From Virgisporangium aliadipatigenens (GTDB lineage Bacteria > Actinomycetota > Actinomycetes > Mycobacteriales > Micromonosporaceae): 64,000 nucleotides of DNA. The stretch covers positions 338,743-402,742 of the forward strand of contig NZ_BOPF01000007.1 of NCBI RefSeq assembly GCF_016863615.1. The letters are read 5' to 3'. Position 1 is the stretch's first letter, and each line of letters starts with the position of its first letter. Made by a program: the position numbers and the translations under genes. A model generated the notes under the pieces. That model made no database searches. It saw only the letters and a program-made list of their open reading frames with translations, and was not told the origin of the DNA. Below are positions 50,784-59,050 of this stretch, piece by piece.

Positions 50784-50834
50784 GTCGATCTTGCAGTTGG
50801 GGCAGGCGCACAACGCCGCGACTGCAAGATCGAC
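50784..50834. repeat. Dispersed inverted repeat, copy 1
   Basis: Arms GTCGATCTTGCAGT (50784-50797) and its exact complement (50821-50834) enclose a 23-nt GC-rich centre. The same arm sequence, extended to 20 bp, forms a second element at 53727-53801. It lies in the gap between the YCII gene and the hydrolase gene, where it could form a hairpin. Confidence 0.8.
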
Positions 50835-50872
50835 GCAACGGGGCACCACCGCCCGGACGCTAACGTGTCCGC

Positions 50873-51700
50873 ATGGCCACCGACGCGATCACCGGCACCG
50901 CCGCCGGCGTCCCCTACACCGCACTCCCGCCGAGCGCTCCCGGAAACGGCACCGCACCGCTGCTCATCGCGTGGCACATGATGGACGCCCCCCGCACCGA
51001 CGCCGCGTTCGCCGCCGCACTCCCGCTGCACGACGTGCCCGCCTGGCGGGTCCACCTCGGCATGCCCTGGACCGGACGCCGCCCCTACCCACAGGGCGAG
51101 CAGGACGCCGGCGAGGACCCCGTCCGCAAATACCTCGAACCGGTGATCGGACAGGCCGTCACCGAGTTCCCCGACGCGCTCGACGCCCTGCGCCGCGAAC
51201 TGCCCGTCGACGACGGCCCCGTCGCCGTCCTCGGCGGCTCCCTCGGCGGCGCCGTCGCACTGCGCGTTCTCGCCGAGGGGCAGACACCGGTCGCCGCCGC
51301 CGCCGTCGTCAACGCCGCCATCCGCGCCCGCACCGTCGTCGACCTCTTCGACACCGTGCGCGGCACCACCTACGAATGGGCCCCCGACGCCGAGACCACC
51401 GCCGACCGCCACGACTTCGTCGCACGCGCCACCGACATCGCCGCCCGCACACCCCAGCCGCCGCTGCTCGTCGTCTCCGGCGACGACGACTTCCCCACCT
51501 TCCGCCAGGACGCCTCCGCACTCGTCGCCGCACTGCAGGCGGCCTACGACTCCCCCGCCACCGTCGCCCTCGCAGCCGTCCCGGGCCTCGCCCATCCCCT
51601 GGCCGAACGCCCCGGCGAGCACCCCGCGCCACAGACCCCCGAGGCGCGCCGCGTCGACGAGGCGATCACCGCCTGGCTCACCACACACTGGACCCGCTGA
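50873..51700 (+). CDS. Alpha/beta hydrolase
   Basis: A 275-residue hydrolase: LLIAWHMMDAPRTDAAF (oxyanion region), nucleophile elbow VAVLGGSLGGAVALRVLAEG with GxSxG as GGSLGG (Ser near 124), an acid in PLLVVSGDDDFPTF and His in VPGLAHPLAERPGEHP. No signal peptide, so probably cytosolic. The substrate is unknown; similar enzymes are annotated as esterases or dienelactone-hydrolase-like. Convergent with the membrane protein at 51701, no gap. Confidence 0.86.
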   Translation: MATDAITGTAAGVPYTALPPSAPGNGTAPLLIAWHMMDAPRTDAAFAAALPLHDVPAWRVHLGMPWTGRRPYPQGEQDAGEDPVRKYLEPVIGQAVTEFPDALDALRRELPVDDGPVAVLGGSLGGAVALRVLAEGQTPVAAAAVVNAAIRARTVVDLFDTVRGTTYEWAPDAETTADRHDFVARATDIAARTPQPPLLVVSGDDDFPTFRQDASALVAALQAAYDSPATVALAAVPGLAHPLAERPGEHPAPQTPEARRVDEAITAWLTTHWTR

Positions 51701-52837
51701 TCAGGCGCCCGACCAGACGACCTTCCCGTCCACCACCGACACCGACCCGGCGACCGTGAACTCCACCGACACCGGCGGCGCCGGCGCACCCCGGTACACG
51801 TACGACACCGTCGCCCGACCCTTACCGCCCTCGGCCGTGCGCACCGACACCGGCGGCGCCTCCGCCGTGGGCGTCCTCGTCACCGCCAACTCCACCGTCG
51901 GATACGTCTCGACCTTCCACGAGATCTGCGTCGAGTCCGCCTCGAACAGCTGCCCCCGCGAATGCTCGAACGGACACGTGCGCCCGCCCACCTTCGGCAC
52001 GAACACCTGCTGCGCCGCGCACGCGTCCAACCGCGCCCGCACCTGCCGCTCCACCTCGGCCTTCGCCGTGTCCCGCACGGTCAGCGCCGGCTGCACCACC
52101 GTCGCCGTCCCGCCCCGCGCCAACGTGCCCGCCACCGGCACCTGCGCGGGCGCCGACGACATCAACGGATCGGTCTCCTCCCCCGCCACCGTGTACACCC
52201 CGAACAGCACAGTGATCTGCGTGCGCGCCGACGACGGCCGCCGCGCCGGCACCGTCACGGCCGCCACCCGCATCTGCTTCGCCGTCTCCGACACCGGATC
52301 GATCGCACCCGTCGCACCGGCGACGATGCGCCACTCCCCCAGCGGCCCACCCTCCGGCCGCTCCACCCGGATCGTGCCCGAACGACGTTCCCCCGCCAGG
52401 TCGTAACGAACCGCGACGTCGGCGGTGTCCTCGGACATCTCGCCCACCACCGCCACGACCGTCAACCCCGACGGCGGCTGATACCCCTCGGCCAGCGCCC
52501 CCGGCTGACACAACCGGCCCGGACACCCGACCAGCCGCACCGCCCGGTCCAGATCACCGCCGCGCAGCGCCGTCGCCAACTCCTCCACCGGCTTCTCCGG
52601 CGTATAACCCACCCACTGCACGAACCGGTAACCGCCGCACACCAGCAGCACGCTCAACACGACCGTCGCCACCAGGATCCAGCGCGTCCGCGGCGCCAAC
52701 GAACGCCACCCGCGCCCCAGCACCCCCAGAACGCGCCGCGGCCACGGCTGCCCCGCGGCACGCGCACCGGACGACGGCTCGCTCGGCAGGTCCGCCGGAC
52801 GCGGCGTCCCCACCTCGATCGGCTCCCGCTCGCTCAT
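51701..52837 (-). CDS. Single-pass membrane protein with extracytoplasmic beta-rich domains
   Basis: A 378-residue protein: cytosolic N-terminus of ~50 residues, one TM (about 52-72, TRWILVATVVLSVLLVCGGYRFVQWV), then a ~70-residue domain with VGCPGRLCQPGAL (paired Cys; similar to DUF4878-like lumazine/NTF2-like repeats with EKPVEELATALRGGDLDRAVRLVG), and a C-terminal domain with VRARLDACAAQQVFVPKVGGRTCPFEHSRG (second Cys pair) and a beta-rich end. It may anchor to the cell wall or sense envelope state. I do not assign a specific function. Start ATG 52837 chosen; longer frame has no support. Confidence 0.7.
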   Translation of the reverse strand: MSEREPIEVGTPRPADLPSEPSSGARAAGQPWPRRVLGVLGRGWRSLAPRTRWILVATVVLSVLLVCGGYRFVQWVGYTPEKPVEELATALRGGDLDRAVRLVGCPGRLCQPGALAEGYQPPSGLTVVAVVGEMSEDTADVAVRYDLAGERRSGTIRVERPEGGPLGEWRIVAGATGAIDPVSETAKQMRVAAVTVPARRPSSARTQITVLFGVYTVAGEETDPLMSSAPAQVPVAGTLARGGTATVVQPALTVRDTAKAEVERQVRARLDACAAQQVFVPKVGGRTCPFEHSRGQLFEADSTQISWKVETYPTVELAVTRTPTAEAPPVSVRTAEGGKGRATVSYVYRGAPAPPVSVEFTVAGSVSVVDGKVVWSGA

Positions 52838-53020
52838 CGCCGGTAACTCTATGCGCCACCCGTCCCACCCGCTTATTCGCTTGCCCGGCGACCACCGCCC
52901 CGCGCACGATGCGACCCATGAACCGACACTGTCGACACCTGATGCCCACCGCCCCATCGGCGAGTGGAGCACCCCGACAGCAGAAGCTCACCGGAGGGAC
53001 GGCGCCCAAGCCCCAGCGGT

Positions 53021-53063
53021 GACGGCATGACTGCCGCAGCGAAGTGCAGGTGGTCATGCCGTC
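53021..53063. promoter_or_regulatory. 11-bp perfect inverted repeat upstream of the LysE-type exporter
   Basis: GACGGCATGAC (53021-53031) and GTCATGCCGTC (53053-53063) are perfect complements around a 21-nt centre; a third partial copy (GGCATGACC) overlaps the exporter start at 53092. It could be an operator or a leader hairpin that hides the start site. Confidence 0.55.
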
Positions 53064-53094
53064 GGTTCCTTGTCGCTCTTCCGGGCGGCACGGC

Positions 53095-53721
53095 ATGACC
53101 GACACCGTTCTCGCCGGGCTCATCGCCGGATACGGGGTCGCGATCCCCGTCGGCGCCATCGGCGCACTCCTGGTCAGCCTCACCGCACGCACCTCGATGC
53201 GGATCGGCGCCGCCGCGGCCCTCGGCGTCGCCACCGCCGACCTGCTCTACGCCGTCGTCGCCGTGCTCGGCGGAGCGGCCATCGCCCGGTTCATCGCACC
53301 GGTCACCGGGGCGCTGCGCTGGACCGCCGCCGTCGTCCTCGTCGCCCTGGCCGCCCGCACCGCGTGGACGGCCTGGCGCGCGCACACCGCCGGGGCCACC
53401 GGGCAACGCGAGGTCGACGGGCTGCACAACCCGCCGCGGGCGTTCCTCGCGCTGCTCGGCCTGACCCTGCTCAACCCCGCCACGATCATCTACTTCGCCG
53501 CCCTCGTCCTGGGCCGGCAGGCCGCCGGCGGGGACACCGACGCAGGCGACGCGGCGGTCTTCGTGACGGCCGCGTTCGTCGCCTCGGCCAGCTGGCAGCT
53601 CCTGCTCGCCGGCAGCGGCGCCGTCCTCGGCCGCGTCCTGACGAGCCCGCGGGCCCGCCTCGGCACGGCGCTGGTGTCGGCAGCGGTGATCGCCGCGCTG
53701 GCCGTCACGCTGGTCGCGTAA
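53095..53721 (+). CDS. LysE/RhtB-family amino acid exporter
   Basis: A 208-residue, about six-TM transporter: N-terminal GLIAGYGVAIPVGAIGALLVSLTARTSMRIGAAAALGVATADLLYAVVAVLGG, a central TM, NPPRAFLALLGLTLLNPATIIYFAALVLG (the conserved NP..I..F motif) and a C-terminal TM. LysE proteins export amino acids or small metabolites with proton exchange. ATG 53095 begins MTDTVLAGLIAGYG, typical of the family; a longer frame from 53044 lies within the inverted repeat. It ends just before the second dispersed inverted repeat. Confidence 0.9.
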   Translation: MTDTVLAGLIAGYGVAIPVGAIGALLVSLTARTSMRIGAAAALGVATADLLYAVVAVLGGAAIARFIAPVTGALRWTAAVVLVALAARTAWTAWRAHTAGATGQREVDGLHNPPRAFLALLGLTLLNPATIIYFAALVLGRQAAGGDTDAGDAAVFVTAAFVASASWQLLLAGSGAVLGRVLTSPRARLGTALVSAAVIAALAVTLVA

Positions 53722-53726
53722 CCGCA

Positions 53727-53801
53727 GTCGATCTTGCAGTTGTGGCTGGGACACCGCGGGGCAAAACCGCACGCCCCGGGCGCCACAACTGCAAGATCGA
53801 C
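53727..53801. repeat. Dispersed inverted repeat, copy 2 (possible bidirectional terminator)
   Basis: Arms GTCGATCTTGCAGTTGTGGC (53727-53746) and its exact 20-bp complement (53782-53801) enclose a 35-nt GC-rich centre. It lies precisely between the convergent LysE and DapA-like genes and could act as a terminator for both. The inner 14 bp of each arm are identical to copy 1 at 50784. Confidence 0.85.
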
Positions 53802-53805
53802 GGGC

Positions 53806-54567
53806 CTAGCCGAGGCGGGAACCCAGCGGGGTGCCGAAGCGGGCCGCCGTCGCCTCCTTCAGGCCCCGCGGGAACGCGCGCCTCGCGTCGCGGTGCACCG
53901 ACAACAGGCGACGCTGAGCGGCCGCGTCCCCGGACCACGCCGCCACACAGTCCTCCGGCGCCACGTTCGCCGCGGCCAGGATCGCTCCGGCCGCCCCCAC
54001 CAGGCCCGCGTAGGCCGTCAGCAGCACCGAACCGGTGTACAGCGCGCCGTCCCACGACTCCAACGTGGTCAGGAACCGTTCGGGCTCACCCGTCGAGTCC
54101 TTCATCCCCGCGAGGGGCAGCCCGGGCAGCGCGTCGAGCGGAATGGGGCCACCGGCCGTTCCCGGATAGTGGTAGCCGAGCACGGGCACCGAACCGGCGG
54201 CCGCCGACACGGCCGAGTAGTACGCGCCGAGGTCGGTAGCCGTGCGCGGCGGCGCCACCAGCACCCCGTCCGCCCCGGCCGCGACGACACCCGCGACGCG
54301 CGCCGCCGCCGGCTGCCACCAGTCGCCCGAGGCACCCGACACCACCGGAACGTCCGGGCAGGCCGCCTTGACCGCCGCGACGAGTTCGGCCCGCTCGGTG
54401 TCGGTGAGCGCGGACGCCTCCCCCGTGCTGCCGGCGATCACGATCGCGTGCACGCCCTCGCCGACGAGGCGGGCGGCGTGTTTGGCGGTGGTGGCGAGGT
54501 CGACCGCGCCCTCGTCGTCGAAGAAGGTCAGCAGCGCGACGGCGACACCGTTCCAGAGCAACGTCAT
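53806..54567 (-). CDS. DapA/NAL-family aldolase (4-hydroxy-tetrahydrodipicolinate-synthase-like)
   Basis: A 253-residue TIM-barrel aldolase: GVAVALLTFFDDEGAVDLATTAKHAARLVGEGVHAIVIAGSTGEASALTDTERAELV, catalytic Tyr in VLGYHYPG, Schiff-base Lys in GMKDSTGE. It is ~40 residues shorter than typical DapA (about 290), mainly at the C-terminus, so it is probably a catabolic or side-pathway member of the family rather than the lysine-biosynthetic enzyme. Convergent with the LysE exporter; upstream is the siderophore operon control region. Confidence 0.86.
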   Translation of the reverse strand: MTLLWNGVAVALLTFFDDEGAVDLATTAKHAARLVGEGVHAIVIAGSTGEASALTDTERAELVAAVKAACPDVPVVSGASGDWWQPAAARVAGVVAAGADGVLVAPPRTATDLGAYYSAVSAAAGSVPVLGYHYPGTAGGPIPLDALPGLPLAGMKDSTGEPERFLTTLESWDGALYTGSVLLTAYAGLVGAAGAILAAANVAPEDCVAAWSGDAAAQRRLLSVHRDARRAFPRGLKEATAARFGTPLGSRLG

Positions 54568-54653
54568 GGGCCCATCCTCCCCCGGCCCAGAAGTTGATCA
54601 AGCCTCCCTTGCCAGGAGAGGGAGAAGTACGTTCGAGATCACATCGCGTAGGT

Positions 54654-54667
54654 GCGTCCTAGGACGC
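54654..54667. promoter_or_regulatory. 14-bp perfect palindrome upstream of the siderophore operon
   Basis: GCGTCCTAGGACGC lies ~45 bp upstream of the iron box. It may be a second operator or part of a promoter (CTAG core with TATTGG 5 bp downstream). No regulator can be assigned. Confidence 0.4.
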
Positions 54668-54712
54668 TAGTATTGGGCGCCCGGACGAAGCGGGCACACG
54701 GGGAGTCGTTAC

Positions 54713-54730
54713 GGTTAGGGCACCCTTACC
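54713..54730. promoter_or_regulatory. Iron box (DmdR/IdeR-type operator)
   Basis: GGTTAGGG-CA-CCCTTACC has 8-bp arms (one mismatch) and matches the TTAGG...CCTAA pattern of actinobacterial DmdR/IdeR sites. It ends 23 bp before the GTG of the first IucA/IucC-type gene, so the operon is expected to be repressed when Fe(II) is plentiful. Confidence 0.75.
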
Positions 54731-54753
54731 AACGCCGATGACGGGGTCACCGC

Positions 54754-56259
54754 GTGCACCCAGAAACACCCGTGGGCATCCTGCCGGGCCTGTCCGCCGC
54801 CGAGCGCGCCCACGCCGCCTGGCTCGCCGGACACCGACCCGACCTCGCCGCCCGCTACACCACCGCGCTGCCCGGCGCCCGCGCCACCGTCCTGGCCAAG
54901 CTGTGGGGCGCCATGGTGCGCGAGGAACTGCCCGGCCGCACCGCCGCCGCCCCGGACCGGGTCACGATCAACGGCCACGAGGTCCGCGGATCCGCGGCCG
55001 CCGCACAGCCGTTCGCCGCCGTCGCCCCGCAGTTCTCCCTCTCCGGGAACGTCATGCCGCACGCCGTCGCCGCCACGCTGTGGCCCGAACGGCCCGCGTT
55101 CGCCGCGGAGCTCGACGAGAGCGTCGCCAACCTGGCCCTGGCCCGCGCCGCCGACCCGCACCGCCCGGTCGACCCCGACAGCCTCGTCGCCGCCGAACAG
55201 TCCGTCGCCGACGGGCACCCCCTGCACCCGTGCTGCCGCACCCGCACCGGCATGGACACCGCCGACCAACTCGCCTACGCACCCGAACACCGGCCCGTCG
55301 TCCGCCTCGCCGTCGTCGAGGTGCCCGCCGGCCGCTGGCACGGCACGCTGCCGCCGATCCTGCCGGTGCACCCCTGGCAGTGGCACCGGCTGCGGGAGGA
55401 GTTCCCGTGGCTGCGCGACACCGGACGGCGGCTCCCGGCGCGGCCGCTGATGTCGCTGCGGACGTTCGCGACCGCCGACGGGCACGTCAAGACCAGCGTG
55501 GACGTGCGGATGACCAGCGCCGTGCGGGGCGTGTCCGCCGCCGCCGTGCACAACGGACCCGTCCTGTCCGCCCGGCTCGAACGGCTGCTGCGCGGCACCC
55601 CGATCGCCGTTCTCGCCGAACCGGGCGCCGGCAGCGTGCTCGTCGACGGCGCCCCGTACCGAGGGCTCGCCGTCGTGCGACGCCACGCGCCCACGCTCGG
55701 CCCCGACGAACGCGCACTCCCGTTCGCCGCGCTCACCGCCGGGCGCCCCTCCGCCGCCGAACTCGTCCACGCCGGCTACGGCGGCGACCCCCACGCGTTC
55801 CTCGGCCACCTCGCCGGCCTCGCCCTGCCCACCCTGCTGCGCCTGCTGGAACGCGGCATCGGCCTGGAGGCCCACGGCCAGAACCTGCTCCTCGTCGTCG
55901 CCCACCACCGCGCCGCCCGGCTGCTCTACCGCGACCTCGGCGGCGTGCGGGTGCACGGCCCCGACGCGGCCGGGCTCACCGGCGACATCCCCACCGACGA
56001 CCCCGACGCGCCGGCGGTCAAACTGCTCGCCTCGTTCGTCTCCACCGTCCTCGCCGAACTCGTCACCCACCTCGCCCGACGCTTCGGCACCGACCCCGAC
56101 GGGCTGTGGCGCACCGTCCTCGCCGCCGTCCCGCGCGACACCCCGCGCCGCGACGTGCTGCTGCGGCCCACGCTGCCGCTCAAGGCCCTCACCGCGATGC
56201 GCCTGCACGACACCGTCGAGGACATCTGGACCCCGCTACCCAACCCCATGGCCCGATGA
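54754..56259 (+). CDS. NRPS-independent siderophore synthetase, IucA/IucC family (first)
   Basis: A 501-residue synthetase. Conserved features: GHPLHPCCRTRTGM (N-terminal HP motif), ILPVHPWQWHRLREEFPWLRD, MSLRTFATADGHVKTSVDVRMTSAVRGVSAAAVHNGP (K.S.....TS..R.. NGP motif), GIGLEAHGQNLLLVVAHHRAARLLYRDLGGVRVHG, and a C-terminal FhuF-like region PLKALTAMRLHD. It adenylates a carboxylate such as citrate and condenses it with an amine or alcohol. GTG start, downstream of an iron box; the stop overlaps the second synthetase. Confidence 0.93.
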   Translation: MHPETPVGILPGLSAAERAHAAWLAGHRPDLAARYTTALPGARATVLAKLWGAMVREELPGRTAAAPDRVTINGHEVRGSAAAAQPFAAVAPQFSLSGNVMPHAVAATLWPERPAFAAELDESVANLALARAADPHRPVDPDSLVAAEQSVADGHPLHPCCRTRTGMDTADQLAYAPEHRPVVRLAVVEVPAGRWHGTLPPILPVHPWQWHRLREEFPWLRDTGRRLPARPLMSLRTFATADGHVKTSVDVRMTSAVRGVSAAAVHNGPVLSARLERLLRGTPIAVLAEPGAGSVLVDGAPYRGLAVVRRHAPTLGPDERALPFAALTAGRPSAAELVHAGYGGDPHAFLGHLAGLALPTLLRLLERGIGLEAHGQNLLLVVAHHRAARLLYRDLGGVRVHGPDAAGLTGDIPTDDPDAPAVKLLASFVSTVLAELVTHLARRFGTDPDGLWRTVLAAVPRDTPRRDVLLRPTLPLKALTAMRLHDTVEDIWTPLPNPMAR

Positions 56260-57902
56260 GGTCCACCGCCGCCCGCGCCGCGACCGCCGTCGAACGCACC
56301 GACCGGGACCTGCGCGCCCTCGACCCGGCACTGCACGCCCGGTGGGCCGCCGCGCTCCCGCACGCCACCGACACCGCCGCCCGCCGCCTCCTCGCCGCCC
56401 TGCACCGCGAACGCCTCGCCGGCGTGCACACCGACGGCGGCCGCCTGTACAGCCCCGCCGGCACCGTCACCGCCCGGCACCACGGCTTCGGCCGCGCCGA
56501 ACCGGTCGGCCCGCTGCCCACCGAGCCCGACGCGTTCCTCGACGCGCTGCTGTCCACAGTGGACCCCGCCGGCGGCCTCGCGGCGGAACTCGACAGCACA
56601 GTCGCGAACCTCGCCCTCGCCCTGGCGCGGCGGCCGTCCACGGTGGACCCCTTCGACGGGCCGCTCGACCCGGACGCCCGCGCCGTCGCGTTCGAACGCC
56701 TCGCCACCACCGGCCACAACCTGCACCCCTGCGGCCGGACCCGGCTCGGCTGGCACACCGCCGACGTCCTCGCCTACGACCTCGAAGCGCCGCCGCTGCA
56801 CATCGCCTGGGTCGGCCTCAACCGCGCCCACCTGCTCGGCGACGACCTCGGCCGCCGGCTCGGCCACCCCGGCACCCGCACCCACGCCGCCCACCCGCTG
56901 CACCCGTGGCAACGCGCCCACCTGCGCCGCACCCGCCCCGACCTGTACGAGCGCGGCGCGTTGCGCGACCTCGACGACCCGGGAACGCCCGCCGCCCCCA
57001 CCGCCGCACTGCGCACCCTGCACGTGCCCGGACACGGCTACCTCAAGCTCGCGCTCGACATCCAGGTCACCTCCACCCGCCGGAACATCTCCGTCGCCAG
57101 CACCCGCAACGGCCCCCACCTGTCCCGCCGCCTCACCGACCTGCTCGACGGCGAACCCGTCCTGCTGCTCACCGAACCGGCCGCGGCCGCCGGCGTCGGC
57201 CTCTCCGCCGACCGGGACCTCAGCGCCATCCTGCGCACCGGCCTCACCGGAGCGCTCGACCCGGGCGAGACCGCCGTGCCGGCCGGGGCGTTCACCGCCA
57301 CCCTCCACAGTGGACGCAGCGTCGCCCAGGAACTGCTGCGCCGCCACGGCGGCAGCGCGGCGTCGTTCGTCGCCGGATACGTGCGGCTGGTCGTGCCGCC
57401 GCTGCTGCGCCTGGCCACCCGCTACGGCGTGGGCCTGGAGGCACACCTGCAGAACTGCCTGCCGACGTTCCGCCGCGGCCGGCCGCACCGCCTCGTCGTG
57501 CGCGACATCGCCGGGCTGCGGCTGCACCTGCCCCGCCTCGCCGCACGCGGTGGCGGCGCCGCGCTGTGGCCCGGTTCGGTCGTGGCCACCCTCGACGCCG
57601 ACGTGATGCGCGCCAAGCTCGGCTACACCCTGTTCCAGGCGCACCTCGGCGAACTCCTCGCCCACCTCGCCGCCACCGCCGGCCTCGACGAGCAGGCCGC
57701 CTGGCGCGACGTGCGCACCGTCGTCGACACCGTGCACGAGGAACTGCGCGCCGACCCGGCGCTGCGGGCCGACGCCGACGCCGACCACGCGTTCTGGACC
57801 GCGCCGAGCATGCCGCACAAGGCGCTCGTCAGCATGCGCCTGCACGACGACGGCGACCGCTACGTGCCCGTCCCCAACCCGCTGCGCGACCCCCCGTGCT
57901 GA
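56256..57902 (+). CDS. NRPS-independent siderophore synthetase, IucA/IucC family (second)
   Basis: A 548-residue paralogue of the preceding enzyme with the same motifs: GHNLHPCGRTRLGWHTADVLAYD, HPLHPWQRAHLRRTRPDLYE, GHGYLKLALDIQVTSTRRNISVASTRNGPHLSRRL, RYGVGLEAHLQNCLPTFRRGRPHRLVVRDIAGLRLHLPRLA and MPHKALVSMRLHDDGDRYVPVPNPLRD. A second synthetase with different selectivity allows sequential condensation on one backbone. 4-bp overlap with the first; the decarboxylase GTG lies inside its end (7 bp overlap). It carries three copies of the TCCACNGTGGA motif. Confidence 0.93.
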   Translation: MRSTAARAATAVERTDRDLRALDPALHARWAAALPHATDTAARRLLAALHRERLAGVHTDGGRLYSPAGTVTARHHGFGRAEPVGPLPTEPDAFLDALLSTVDPAGGLAAELDSTVANLALALARRPSTVDPFDGPLDPDARAVAFERLATTGHNLHPCGRTRLGWHTADVLAYDLEAPPLHIAWVGLNRAHLLGDDLGRRLGHPGTRTHAAHPLHPWQRAHLRRTRPDLYERGALRDLDDPGTPAAPTAALRTLHVPGHGYLKLALDIQVTSTRRNISVASTRNGPHLSRRLTDLLDGEPVLLLTEPAAAAGVGLSADRDLSAILRTGLTGALDPGETAVPAGAFTATLHSGRSVAQELLRRHGGSAASFVAGYVRLVVPPLLRLATRYGVGLEAHLQNCLPTFRRGRPHRLVVRDIAGLRLHLPRLAARGGGAALWPGSVVATLDADVMRAKLGYTLFQAHLGELLAHLAATAGLDEQAAWRDVRTVVDTVHEELRADPALRADADADHAFWTAPSMPHKALVSMRLHDDGDRYVPVPNPLRDPPC

Positions 57903-59038
57903 TCCCGCCGCACGTCGCCGACGCGGTGCGGGCCCTGCCCCGCCCGGTGTGCGGGTACGTCTACGACGCCGCCGTCGCGCGGGAACGGGCCACGGCCGTC
58001 CGCGCCGCCCTGCCCACCGGCGCCGGCCTCTACTACGCCGTCAAGGCCAACGGCGATCCGCGCATGCTCGCCGCCCTCGCCGGCGTCGTCGACGGGTTCG
58101 AGGTCGCCTCCGGCGGCGAACTGGCCCTCGCGGCCGGCCACCCCGTGCTCTTCGGCGGCCCCGCCAAGACCGACGACGAACTGCGGGCCGCCCTGGCCGC
58201 CGACGCCACGATCCACGTGGAGGGCATCCTCGAACTCCGACGCCTCGCGGCCCTGGCCGAGGACCCCGGCGCCGTGCGGCTCGCCCTGCGGGTCAACCGG
58301 CCCGGGCCGCCGCTGCCGGGCAGCCACGCGATGGCCGGTACCGCCACGCCCTTCGGCATCGCCGAGGACGCCCTGCCCGAGGCGGCGCGCACCGCTCACC
58401 ACCTCGGGCTGCGGCCGCGCGGGTTCCACCTGCACGCGGTGAGCAACAACCTCGACGCCACCGCGCACGCCGCGTTCGTCACCGACGCGCTGCAGTGGTC
58501 CACACAGCGGGCCGACGCGTGCGGGATCGACCTGGCGTACGTGAACGTCGGCGGCGGGCTCGGCGTCGACCACACCGGCGAACGCGCCTTCGACCTCGAC
58601 GCGTTCGCCGCCGGGATCCCCGACGACCCGCGCCTCGTCCTGGAACCCGGCCGCTACCTCGCCACCGCCGCCGGCTGGTACGCCGCCGAGGTGCTCGACC
58701 TCAAACGCACCCACGGGCGCTGGTTCGCCGTGCTGCGCGGCGGCACCCACCACTTCCGCCTGCCGGCCGCCTGGGGCTACAGCCACCCGTTCACCGTGCT
58801 CCCGGTCGAGGAGTGGACCTACCCGTTCGACCGGCCGACGCTGCGATCCTCCACAGTGGACGCCGTCGGCGAACTGTGCACGCCCCGCGACGTTCTCGCC
58901 CGCGACCGGCACGTCGAGCGGCTGCGCGTCGGCGACGTGCTCGTCTTCGCGAACACCGGCGGCTACGGCTGGGACATCTCCCACCACGACTTCCTGCGCC
59001 ACCCGCATCCGCAGGTGCGCTGGCTCGACGGGGCCTAG
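57896..59038 (+). CDS. Fold-type III PLP-dependent decarboxylase of siderophore biosynthesis
   Basis: A 380-residue alanine-racemase-fold decarboxylase (DapDC/ODC-like): PLP lysine K50 in YYAVKANGDP, FHLHAVSNNLD, the Gly-rich VNVGGGLGVDH phosphate loop, EPGRYLAT, and near the C-terminus VGELCTPRDVLAR with the active-site Cys of the other subunit (CxxxD). Related enzymes in NIS clusters (PvsE, SbnH) decarboxylate a diamino acid moiety, often already joined to citrate. GTG start inside the end of the synthetase gene. An ATP-grasp ligase and exporter (PvsA/PvsC-like) are absent nearby. Confidence 0.9.
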   Translation: MLIPPHVADAVRALPRPVCGYVYDAAVARERATAVRAALPTGAGLYYAVKANGDPRMLAALAGVVDGFEVASGGELALAAGHPVLFGGPAKTDDELRAALAADATIHVEGILELRRLAALAEDPGAVRLALRVNRPGPPLPGSHAMAGTATPFGIAEDALPEAARTAHHLGLRPRGFHLHAVSNNLDATAHAAFVTDALQWSTQRADACGIDLAYVNVGGGLGVDHTGERAFDLDAFAAGIPDDPRLVLEPGRYLATAAGWYAAEVLDLKRTHGRWFAVLRGGTHHFRLPAAWGYSHPFTVLPVEEWTYPFDRPTLRSSTVDAVGELCTPRDVLARDRHVERLRVGDVLVFANTGGYGWDISHHDFLRHPHPQVRWLDGA

Positions 59039-59050
59039 CCTGGCGGTCCT

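Noticed and set aside
50784..53801. CRISPR array formed by the repeated GATCTTGCAG sequences
   Set aside because: Only two inverted-repeat elements ~2.9 kb apart with genes between; no regular repeat-spacer structure or cas genes.
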